Position numbers and translations under genes: made by a program
Source of the DNA: Clarireedia homoeocarpa
Taxonomy: Eukaryota > Ascomycota > Leotiomycetes > Helotiales > Rutstroemiaceae
NCBI GenBank assembly: GCA_001465935.1
Contig: LNKV01000004.1
Coordinates: 558,001-622,000 of the forward strand
Length of the DNA stretch: 64,000 nucleotides
Direction of reading: 5' to 3'
Notes under the pieces: model-generated
Database searches by the model: none
Told to the model about the DNA's origin: nothing
Seen by the model: the letters and a program-made list of their open reading frames with translations, nothing else
Shown here: one piece after another, positions 46,935-57,182 of the stretch
Position numbering within the stretch: position 1 is the stretch's first letter
Layout: the number at the start of each line of letters is the position of its first letter

Positions 46935-46964
46935 GGGAGAGGGAGAGGGAGAGGGAGAGGGAGA
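46935..46964. repeat. (GGGAGA)n repeat
   Basis: Five perfect copies of GGGAGA on the plus strand, within purine-rich sequence. It gives spurious Arg/Glu or Leu/Ser-rich frames. Confidence 0.9.
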
Positions 46965-47141
46965 GATACGGATGGAGAAGATGATGGAGTGCTCGCTGCT
47001 GAGGATGATTGATGGCAGGCGAGGATGGCGAGGATGGCGAGAGACAAGTGAGACAGAGATAGTGATAGTGATAGTGATGGAAGAGCCAACTGTTGGCTGA
47101 TGTTTCGATCGATGTCGTCTTTGCTCGATTTTGCATCATTC

Positions 47142-47246
47142 CCTCTTGCTTTCTTACTTGTTTCCTCTTGCTTTCTTACTTGTTTCCTCTTGCTTTCTTA
47201 CTTGTTTCCTCTTGCTTTCTTACTTATTTCCTCTTTCTTACTTACT
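47142..47246. repeat. 22-bp minisatellite, ~4.7 copies
   Basis: Units CCTCTTGCTTTCTTACTTGTTT run head to tail at 47142, 47164, 47186 and 47208 (last with one change to CTTATTT), then a shortened partial copy. Copies are nearly identical, which suggests recent expansion. Confidence 0.9.
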
Positions 47247-47880
47247 AACTTATGCCTCGCTCGCATTGGCGATTTGTTTGGTTTCGGCAGTATTACTATT
47301 ATATTAGGTGAGATTTGATTCGATCATTCGCGTATTTCTTGCCTTCTTATACTACAAAGGGGCATTTTTCTTATCATGACGCGGTAAATTACCGTATGAT
47401 CATCTACAAGTACTTGATCATCTACAAGTACTTTGTACCGTACGGATGTATCGCCTGTTGGGATTGAATCCTTTGATACAGAATTTCACCAACAAATGGA
47501 ATAGTCTCGGCCGTTCTCTCTCAGATCTCGGGGACTCCTAGTTCGAGATAGCTGCTTCATTTCCAAATCGACGCCATGTGCCCTAATCTAGCCAGCACCC
47601 CGTATTCCCCACTCCAACCAACGCACTCCTTCCCTTCTTTCTCCGAGGTCCAAAGTAGGTTATACCAAGTTTTATCAAGAATTGCCCTTTAAACGCCACA
47701 CGACCAAAAACAAGCTCCAACAAGCATTCACCGTAGATTTGCCAATGACATGAGGCTCGCTCGTTGCTCGGGATTTCGTGATATCTCCAACGTACGAAGT
47801 ATGTCATCTGCGTGACCCCCTACTACATACAGCAGTCAACTCATTAGACCTGAACTACTGGATTCTTTTCTTTTTGGGAC

Positions 47881-47919
47881 TTTTGCCTTTTGCCTTTTGC
47901 CTTTTGCCTTTTGCCTTTT
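47881..47919. repeat. TTTTGCC 7-bp tandem repeat
   Basis: Five and a half copies of TTTTGCC with no mismatch, then GGCCTTCG. In the gene-free region upstream of the peptide transporter gene. Confidence 0.9.
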
Positions 47920-49184
47920 GGCCTTCGTGTAGGTAGCCAAGAAGCGCCCACCTCTCGTGTGATTGGCGCCGCGCATGCAGTTGGCGTCGAAAGTAAGATT
48001 TCTTATCAGGAGAATATAAAGATTGGTTGGTGGCTTGGCGCGGCTGGCCCGGGGGACGGACACCACCTTCCTATTTGGGACGGGGGTGAGGGTGGGCTGG
48101 GAGAGGTGGTTGGATTTGTGGGTTGATGGATGGCAGGCAGGGGATGGATGGGAAAAGACAAAGAGGCAAAAGGATGAGAAACGAGATGGGGGTGAGAGAA
48201 AGTGGATAGCAGTAGAACTAACTGTCCTGAGTAGGTTAGCCCCAGTTAACAAGTTTCATGATGGAGAGAGTAGATTGGATTGCGGATATTAGCCTCGTTA
48301 GGTTATCTATCTATCGTTACTGTACGAGCTGTATTGGAATTCTCTCATCAATTGTCCGTGTTAAACATGTCTCTGTGCTTCGAGGGGTAGGATTGTGGAG
48401 TGACGGTGGATGGTGCGGCTGCTTGCGAATTTTCGTCTATTATTGCTCAATTCTATGAATAATGCTATTAAACGTAGTGGAGAGTGATCTCGGGGCACAC
48501 GACACACGACACACAGCAGCTTGTATGTAAAGTCCAACAACAACAACGACGACGACCCAAATTAAGTCCCAGGAACTACGAAAAGATGGTACAAGTAAAA
48601 ACAGAAAAGAAAATAGAAAAAAAGAAGAGCACACGAGTTGCGTGATTCTGTCCAACTCGAACTTTGCCACTTACCGGGCAAAGGCACAGTGGAATCTGGG
48701 GGCGCCGAATTTAAACAAGGAAAAAAACTCGCCTTGGCCCTTTGGCGTGTCCTTCTAGAACGATTTGATATGAGCTTCCGTGCGTCGCAATATCTTTACG
48801 CTCCTGCCTTCTTCGGCTATTCCGTGATGGATCAGCCCGAGCTACTCTCTCGACCCTCGTACCAGCTGATAACAATCGATCATTGGTATGGGCTTCCCGT
48901 AAAGTTGGGATCCCATGCATGCCTGCTTGCGAGCCTGCCTTTCCGCTCACGCACGCGCATGGGTCTGCGTTCCGTAACGGATAACTAAGCTCAGTGATGG
49001 ATGAGATGGGATGGGGACGGCTGTGCCAAGAGCTGCTTGATTAGCTTGCCTCCCGGCTCGCGATATATATTAATCTGTTGTGTTCCCCCTCGAGAGAGGG
49101 TCTTTTTTCCCCCCTCCAGTCGACGCTCTACGACCATTCCCTGAATTCTATTCTTTCTTTCGAACTGTGATCATTTCTGTGATA

Positions 49185-51301
49185 ATGGGTAAGCTAACCA
49201 TTCCCCCCCCCCAATACTGCCCTGTCTCTTCCCCCTCGATAAAGTTGTGTCATATGATCCTGTGTTACCTTGTTAACATGGAGGGTTGATAGTCGCAAAC
49301 GAGTCTGTCACCGCCGACATTCAGGGCGCCATCCTAAAGGAGGATGCTGTCCTGGCTATCGATCAGGGAGGTGCTATGGTTCACATCACCAGCAATGCCA
49401 ATCATGGACATCGAGTAGATGTCGACAACATGCCCACGGAGGAGGAGAAGAAAACCCTCCGAAGAGTGCCTGGCAAGCTCCCCACTGTCGCTTACTTGCT
49501 CTGTGCTGTAGAGTTTGCCGAGAGAGCTTCCTATTAGTGAGTATCCCTCGTCGGATCACCGTCATCCAGCCGGGACCTATTTGCCTAACCCAACGTGATA
49601 GTGGATGCTCAGGTCTCTTCTCGAACTACGTCAATCGTCCTCTGCCAGTTGGTGGAGACGGATCCGGAGCACCACCGCGAGGAACTCAACAAACCGCAGG
49701 TGCTTTGGGCCTCGGTACTCAAAAGTCGACTGCTACCTCCCAATCATTCTCTATGCTTGCTTATGCCCTGCCTATGCTTTTCGGTTGGCTCGCTGATGCC
49801 AAGACCGGTCGATTCAAGCTCATCTGCGGTGGTGTCGCCGTCTGTGGTCTTGCACACATCCTCATGGTTATTTCTGGTATTCCAAGTCTGTTGGCAAATG
49901 GTGGCGCCAAGGCTCCATTCTTCCTGAGTGTCTACATCTTGGCTATTGGAGCTGGTAAGATATCTCACTCACCCTTGGTGTTTTTGAACGGGCACTGATT
50001 GTGAAACCTTCGCAGCTATGTTCAAGCCTAACATCTCCCCAACACTTCTCGATCAAATGCCAAACGTAGCCCCGCTCGTCAAGACCCTCCCATCCGGCGA
50101 AAGAGTCATCGAGGACCCTGAGGCTACCACTGAGCGTGTCATGCTTTGGTTCTACCTTCTCATCAACATCGGTGGTTTCATGGGTGTCCCAACCGCCTAC
50201 ACCGAGAAATACATTGGCTGGTGGTTATCCTTCCTCCTCCCACTCCTCCTCTACATTCCTCTTCCTCTACTCCTCTTCTTCCTCCGCAAACGTCTCGTTC
50301 TCTATCCACCGGGAGGATCCGACCTCGGTAAATGCGTCCGCGTCGTCGGTATCTGCATCAAGCGCGGCGGTTTCATGTCCATCTTCCGCGGCGGATTTTT
50401 CGAGCCCGCCAAACCCTCCGTCATGGCGCGAACCGGCCGTCCCATGAACGTCCCCTGGAATGACGAGTTCGTCGAAGACGTGCGCCGCACCTTCCAAGCC
50501 ACTGGAATCTTCTGTTTCTTCCCCCTCCAATATATCAACGACAACGGACTCGGTGGTGCCGCTAACGCCCTTTCTACCATGCTCACCACCAACGGTGTCC
50601 CTAACGACGTCATCAGCAACTTCAACTCCCTCTCCATCATCGTCGGCGCCCCCATCCTCAACTACGGCCTGTACCCACTCCTCCGCAAGTGGAACATCCA
50701 CTACGGCCCCATCGCCCGCATGACCACCGGCTTCTTCCTGTCCACCCTTGGCGGCGCCGGCTACACCCTCATCAACTACTACGCCTACAAGACCGGACCC
50801 TGCGGCAAATACGGTAGCTCCCCCACCTGCGTCGACGCGGAAGGTGTCTCCCTCGTCTCCAACATTTCCATCTGGTTCCTGGCGATCCCGTTCGCGCTCG
50901 GCGGAATTTCCGAACTCTTCGTCAACGTCCCCGCCTACGGCATTGCGTATTCCCGCGCCCCGGCTAACATGCGTTCGCTCGTCTCGGCCATCAACCTCTT
51001 CAGTACCGCCATCGCATACGCCATTGGCTTGGCCTGCTCCGGCTTGATCCGCGACCCGTATCTCACGTGGGATTTCGGCGCGCCGACCATCATCGGCGCC
51101 GTCGGCATGGTCGCCTTCTACTTCATCTACCGCGATATCGATAAGGAGGAGTACAGAGTCAGTCTGAATGATCAGGGAGGAGTCGTCAATAATGGTGTGC
51201 ATGCGGGCGAGGCGGATAGCGCGACGGGAAGCGCAGCCTCGGATAAGGATGCCGTGTATGATGAGAAGAAACCAGTTAGGGATAAGGAGCTCGAAATATA
51301 G
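49185..51301 (+). CDS. POT family proton/peptide symporter (PTR2-like)
   Basis: Four coding exons: 49185-49188 (only ATG and one base), 49293-49536, 49602-49954 and 50016-51301; the product is 628 residues, usual for fungal PTR2. These plasma-membrane transporters import di- and tripeptides with protons for nitrogen supply. The N-terminal ~70 residues are cytosolic. The family motif around the first helix is seen in AVEFAERASYYGCSGLFSNY, split by an intron, where the ExxERxxYYG-type pattern couples protons; it continues to NYVNRPLP. The helix-rich body includes LPMLFGWLADAKTGRF, CFFPLQYINDNGLGG and GISELFVNVPAYGIAYSRAP, the second POT signature. A polar acidic C-terminal tail ends the protein. 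A TATA-like stretch lies 113-124 bases before the start. The first intron directly after the start codon makes the true N-terminus easy to miss. Confidence 0.94.
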
Positions 51302-52293
51302 ATAGACAGATGGGGTTGGGATATGTTGGGATTTAGAGAAGCGCGCTTTTCTGGACAAAAGTATGGTTTTTCATTTCTTTTTTCGTTTTCGTGTTGGGAT
51401 GGCTGAATGCGGTGTGGGTGGTGTATGTGTATGTGATACCTTACGTATGAGATGTCATGATGAGTGATGTTCCTGGAGAGAAGGCGATTGCTGGACTAGA
51501 TGTCGGCGAAAAATATATCGCTCTCGTTAATTATATAATGTTGAATGTCAATCAATCATTTATACCCCCAATTTATTTATTTGTGCTGTTATGTTACTCT
51601 TGTTGTTTGTTGTGTATATCTCTTCGTTTCCAGCACGATTTCCACATGAGAGGTTAAGGGGTTTGTGCCTGTGAGTCACCTAGTCACATTATTATGTCAA
51701 GTCTCCTTTTACTCTGCCACATTGTGCATCTCATCCACCCATCCATCCATTTCTCATTCCCGCCTACACTTACAGTACGGGAGCCTCGGCGTGTCTTGGG
51801 AGCGAGTGAGTGAGCGAGTTAGTAAGTGAGTATAATTCTTTTCTGGCTTCTTTCCCGCCTTAACTCATCATATAACTTAACTTCGACACCTCATCTTATA
51901 CAAGTAACTTACAAGTATTTGTCCAACTTATGTAAGATTCACACATATTTGCATCTAATACTGATACTCATACTGACACTGTACTTCTTCCTGCAGAAAA
52001 GCAATGGCTAACTTACTGCACATAGTTATACCTAGAATATAATATGTAAGTAGAAGGGAGGCAGGCAGCTGACAACTAAAAGAAGAGAAGATCGACGGCT
52101 GGAAATGATAGATAGATAGAGAGCAAGTAGTCTGCTGGACAAAGACGAGACGCGGCAATTTGATATCTGTATAAGGGAGGAACCTCTCTCTCTCGCTCTC
52201 TTTTCTTTCTCTTTGTGTATATATATATATATTCGAAACGAAGGTCATTCAGTCTAATAACTAATAACCTCAATAAAAGTGAAAAAAGCGAAA

Positions 52294-52297
<4 letters not shown>

Positions 52298-52327
<30 letters not shown>
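52298..52327. repeat. (TC)n dinucleotide tract
   Basis: About 14 perfect TC repeats on the plus strand, followed by CT-rich triplet repeats (CCTCCT) around 52378-52400. Confidence 0.9.
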
Positions 52328-52331
<4 letters not shown>

Positions 52332-52561
52332 TTCTAACCCTTCATTTCCTCATCACTTCCATCCACACTCCCAGCACCATCCTCCTCCTCCTCCTCCCCC
52401 TCCTCATCCTAATCCACCTCCCCCTCTCCCAATCCCAAAAACTAACTTAGCATCTCGCGATTCCAGTCCCAGTTCCAGTCCCAGTCCCAGTCCCAGGGCA
52501 AGCCAGGAGATTGATTCATCACTGAAGCTAGCTACAAAGCAGCCCAAGTAGCTACAGTAAA

Positions 52562-52581
52562 GGCTCCTTCCTACAGGAGCC
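52562..52581. repeat. Perfect 7-bp inverted repeat (hairpin)
   Basis: GGCTCCT and its reverse complement AGGAGCC surround a six-base loop TCCTAC. It could act as a short RNA hairpin if transcribed, but there is no U-run and no bacterial-type terminator is expected here. Confidence 0.6.
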
Positions 52582-52615
52582 GCTTAACCAACCTATTGAT
52601 TGGAGTTTTACCAAA

Positions 52616-52640
52616 CGTCACGTCACGTCACGTCACGTCA
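52616..52640. repeat. CGTCA pentamer array
   Basis: Five perfect copies of CGTCA in tandem, which read TGACG on the minus strand, the half-site of CRE/ATF-type bZIP factors. Overlap also creates repeated ACGTCA. Confidence 0.9.
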
Positions 52641-53239
52641 GTCGAGCCCCGCTAAACTGATGCACGCACGATAGAATGCCGTGGGTCGCACTTGACCTCC
52701 CTCCGCATTATTAGGGCAACGAACGATCTGTCAAACGATTGCGTGTTAAAGTGGGAAATATAAGCACAGCTGAGAAGGTTGATATAAAACTAACCGTACG
52801 GAGAGACGTGTGGATCCGTTTGAATATCAATTCAAAGGATCGCCAGGAAGATGAAAGGGTGAAGGAGAAGAGTGATGAGACATGAAGTTGTGAACAGCGT
52901 ATTTCCCTCCCCCCTCCCCCCTCCCCCCCAAAGGAAGAACCCTAAGGAAATGTTATAAGGGGGCGTTAACGTACTTTAGGAGAACGGGATACGTTAGGGA
53001 ATGGTGAAATCAAGAGTCAGAGGATTGTTGTGTCATGAATAGTTGAAGGAATATGTGCACCATGAAGGCACAATGCCATATGCCTCAGGGCAATTGATGT
53101 ATGTTTACCGAGGGGAATCGGGAGTAATTATAAATTACATGGGGTAGTGATACATGTCGAGGGCATCATAAATGCTGATACATACAGATTATCTCTATTA
53201 ACCCCAAATTTCATCCTCGCTTTTATCTCAACGATGCAT

Positions 53240-56166
53240 TCAATTATGCGTCTTCACCTGTACTGGCTTCTCCTTGATATCCTTAATCAACTGCCTCGAA
53301 TTCGCATTTTTCTCGAAACTCAATTCGATAAGATCAATAACCTCCTCTTTTGTAAAGCAGAAACTAAGCTCGCTCTCAAACCACAAGTACCTGATATCTT
53401 TCAAATTGCTTTGAAGAATTTCGCCTAGGAACTGCAATTTGATCCAATCTTTTGCATATTGGGCCGTCTTTGGCATTTCTTCCTCATCATTCCCATTCTT
53501 GAAAAGACTATCGAGCGTCGCTACCTGTAAGATCATAGAGGCAACTCTTTCAGCATCATCGATACCAAGGTCTGGAAGATCGAATACATCGTTAATTATC
53601 TTTAAGGCAACCGTGTTGACCAAATTACCGACAGCTGAAGCCCATGTCGAGTATGGAAGAATTGTCTTCCAATCTCCTGATTCGGTTTTGATATGGCTAA
53701 TAACAGTGCTGATCATACTTCCAGCATCCTCTTGTTGTATAAAGTTTTGCGAGCCTAGAAACCATTAGCATAATCTCCAACTCATATTTCAAACGTACCT
53801 CCTAGCAAATCGGTCAGAATTGTACGCTGCGTATCCATTTCTTTCTTGTATGCTCGCCTCCCAAAACTTTCAAGATGCTTGATCTCAGAATCAAGCTTAA
53901 CCATGTTGTAAGCCCGTGGAGAAAGGTCTGTCCTGGATTGCCATCTGGTGGCAAAACCCTTCAGTTGATCGCATAGCCACATGGCATCATTATAGGCATA
54001 CCTATGGGAGTCAGTACATATCATTAAGCAGGGTACTGAGAACCATACATGTGTCCTTTTGAGTTCTGAGAATAATAGTATGGAGAGATTGCACGATACA
54101 TCGCTAGTACCAAGGTGGGAATGCTGAACAGTCCACCAGCTGCAGGTGCCACGGGAAGCGTTTCGTTACTTAATAATGGTCAGTAAACATAAGTTGCATA
54201 TCGGTTTGATACATACACTTCCTGCATTAAGATTGCACCGTCTTCATATATCGTAGTGACGGATCTGAAGACAGCGATTGGCATTGAAGATGTGGAGTAT
54301 TTCTCGGACAGTGTAACATTTCGTTTCTCTGCTGGCTTCGCGGTCTCGAGGTTGGCAGGGGTTGCTGCTGCATGATCTCCACCTGCAGCAGGTATTGGAG
54401 CTACAACAATGTCCTCATCATCACCCCAACCCCAAGCATCGTCATCTTCTTCTTCTGCTGCCTGCACAGAGGCCGGGTTCGGATGAACAGTCGAAAGCCT
54501 TCGCTCTTCTTCAATGGAAGCTCGATTTTTGACTGGAGAACCAGAGTCATCCTCGATTGTACTTCCTTCCTCTTCTTCGTCTCCCCAACCCCAATCATCT
54601 GTTACAGTCTCCCCGTGAGAAGTAACAGCCATGCCATCATCCAAAGTCACCATTCTTTGCTCGGTATGTTCAGCAAGATGCGGGGTCCCAAGTCCTAACA
54701 AGTAGATGTTGTTAGCCCTTTATTTTAGGAATAGAATTAAACCATATGCGTTAGTGAGAGACATACCTAGTGCTAGCTCATTGCGTATCCAATCTAAAGA
54801 GGAATCCTTTCTTTTCCTGAGCCAGTGTTTGGGTGCACTACTGACCCAGTCTTGGAAGACATTCGCTCCTGGCCAGTTCAATGACTCCAGGGTCTTTGAA
54901 AAAGCCTCGACTTGAGCCAGGGCTTTTTGGTAATCAACCATGCTTGCCAAGGAAGTTGGAATAGCCATATCCAACCAAGTATCAATAATCCTAGAAGATA
55001 ATTCTGGCATCATGGCATTTGCCAGTGACATCACTATCTCTTCTGGCAAATTTTCAACCAGAAAGCAAATAACTGCTTCAATGTCTTGGAAAAGTGACTT
55101 TATGGTGTGATCTGCGTGCTCTTCCGCAACCCGAATAGTGTTCTAAAGACCATCAATGTCAGAAATCATATTGATATAAAGAATCGCGTACCTTCTCCAC
55201 TGAAAGCCTACACAAAGCAGGTGTCACCTCCAACGCCGTCCGCCGAAGTAATATAGATTCGTTGAGCTCATCCCATATCTCCTTTCCCATACCCTCAAGC
55301 TCTTTATATGCCATCACACACCAGGTAACATCGAGTAAAGTTGTAGGGTTACCTGAAGGAGTAAGTAAAGTCCCCAATGTATTCGCGCAAAATTCATACC
55401 ATCAAGACTTTGGCGTATTTTAACGGATGAGCGTTGATGATCGATGTGTATAAGTGATTTTCGAAGCTTTTTTAACTGCTCTCTAATAGCTTCTTTGATT
55501 TGAAAGTATCGATATTCGAGCACTCTAAAGGCGCGGACTTCGCTATCTGCCGGGATCTCGCCCATGTAGTTTCCAGCACCTAATCATGTCTTTAGATGAA
55601 TTTCGCTACTTAGCGTGTAGGGCAACATACTTTCAAGGGATTGTAATGCCTTACAAATTTCATTCTCTCCAGCCAGCTGTTGAACCTTGTCGAGCTCGTC
55701 ACTTGCTTTTTTAATGTTCTGCAAAGCTCCGCGCAGCTGCAGATTGAAGATAATCTCCTTTTCTAAAAGCGCCACATGATTCTCCTTATTTTTTAGATCC
55801 AGCTCTCTTGCTTCGTCTGCCTCAGCTTGTTGTACAATTTCGGACGCAAGTTTCCTTGATTTGTCGATGTCATTTTGAAGGGTTTGAGCATGCTGAATCC
55901 AGGAGTCGATGTCCGTGCTTTTCTCTTTGCTGATATTGCGAACTTCAATCTAAAATCAGAAGGTCAGCAGGTACTTAAGAAGAACCTACACGCTTCCCCA
56001 TATATACCTCTAGAGAGAGTTTGGTTTGATTAAGAGCTTCTACGGCTCTCGGAAGAGCTGCAGTATCCACCAATGATGCAGAAATCTGCTCATCTGGGAA
56101 TTCCCCGTTGGAAGAGAACTCAATTAACGTGTTGCCAAGCTGCTCGGGGTCGATTGTCGAAGGCAT
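53240..56166 (-). CDS. ZW10/Dsl1-type tethering complex subunit
   Basis: An 836-residue protein from nine exons on the minus strand: 56166-56008, 55949-55631, 55579-55400, 55352-55192, 55142-54767, 54694-54217, 54168-54049, 54001-53799 and 53754-53240. ZW10 family proteins tether COPI vesicles at the ER as part of the Dsl1/NRZ complex; in animals ZW10 is also at kinetochores. The N-terminal ~200 residues are coiled-coil (EIVQQAEADEARELDLKNKE). A mid-protein acidic low-complexity region (around residues 430-500) has two copies of a Trp motif, DDWGWGDEEEEG and DAWGWGDDED, much like the acidic lasso of yeast Dsl1 whose Trp motifs bind the delta-COP and alpha-COP subunits. The C-terminal helical part holds DLGIDDAERVASMILQVATL, usual for ZW10. 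Identification is good; the lasso role is inferred. Confidence 0.88.
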
Positions 56167-57182
56167 TTTAATATGAATTCTACCAATTCCCGCAATGTCA
56201 TGGAGTGATGAGACAAGGAAATAAGGAATAGCGGAGCGCTCTTAAGATCGGCTGTAAAGATCACGAAAAGGTCCTGCGGTGGTAGTATTGCCCGCGAATG
56301 ATTATTGAAGGTAGAGAAAAGTACATCATTGTTTTGGGTTGTTTTGCTCCTTCTCTTCCAAGCTGGCATAATGGCGTCAACATTATCTTACCCGCGCGTT
56401 TATGATTGCGGCGGTCCACTTGGTTTAGACCGCCCACCCATGCGCGCGGCAATAATTTTCTTCGCCCCTCCAACCCCTCATTGCCAATCATAGATTACTA
56501 CTCTCAAAAGCTTTCTCAACCAACCTTTCTCACGTTTGTAACTGCAAAAGATCCTTCTACCTCACGTCTTGCGTAACTTATCCAAGACGTTAGATAGTTA
56601 AGTCTAGATTGCTGTTGGCTGAGATCTTGAGATTAGCAAGATCTTCAGAAATCCAACAACAATCCGTTGTAACTAACCTTCGTTCTAGCTACTTGTTACC
56701 TTCTTCCTGGCGACCTCAATCTTCCGTGCAGCGAACTTGCTGTTCAAACGTTATAGGCTTCACGTCTTGAAAAGGTACGAAATTATCTTACACCAGTCTT
56801 ATCCCATAAAGGAATAAACAATCCTTAGTATTGTTCATCGTCACCTTTCCTTTCAATACGAATACCGCCTCAAGATTCTTCTTTGTTGATGAACTGATAT
56901 CACGTGCCTTATCCCATGGCGAAAAAGTTGTACCTTTTTGGAACTCCGAGGTCATGGATTTTATCGGTCGTCGTTCCATTTTTTGCCATTGTTCTTTATT
57001 ACTTCATGATGAGTTTGCATTGGTATGTAGCTTGAGCTACAAATCTCCTAACAGCTTTTATCTTCTCGGCTCGTTTGATCATATTAATCCTTGTGTTTAT
57101 AATGTATAGCTAAGTAGCTCAATAAAGCTTATGGACTTTAACCATTTCATGTCTGGCTATTCTTCTCAGTCTACTCCTACTG
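56167..57182. promoter_or_regulatory. Divergent intergenic region, ZW10 to M16 peptidase
   Basis: 1.0 kb between divergent start codons. CT-rich stretches on the plus strand suggest the peptidase leader is long. A 92-codon frame (56831-57109) has no motif and is probably chance. An upstream non-coding or short coding exon of the peptidase gene cannot be excluded. Confidence 0.5.

Larger units (their letters stand above)
43994..49184. other. 5.2-kb gene-free, microsatellite-rich region upstream of PTR2
   Basis: No gene is supported. The stretch is full of simple repeats: GAT/ATG-rich sequence at 44000-44230, GATGAT at 44390-44430, and many others listed separately. 44890-45480 is G/T-rich on the plus strand with possible quadruplex sequence. 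The open frames are made by repeats and lack motifs. It may include a very long upstream control region or leader of the peptide transporter at 49185, whose TATA-like GATATATATTAA lies at about 49061-49072, or a non-coding RNA. Neither can be shown from sequence. Confidence 0.6.
51302..53239. other. Convergent intergenic region with simple repeats
   Basis: 1.9 kb between the 3' ends of the peptide transporter and ZW10 genes. It holds a (TC)n tract, a short hairpin and a CGTCA array (listed separately) plus CA/CT-rich runs at 52360-52500. No gene-like frame is supported. Confidence 0.6.

Noticed and set aside
46935..46964. Arg/Glu-rich frames through the GGGAGA repeat
   Set aside because: Created by the repeat itself; no coding evidence on either side.
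50267..51358. 363-codon open frame on the minus strand across the peptide transporter gene
   Set aside because: It is antisense to a conserved coding exon and is rich in Asp, Glu, Gly and Val, the usual shadow of a GC-biased third position. No motif or own promoter is seen.
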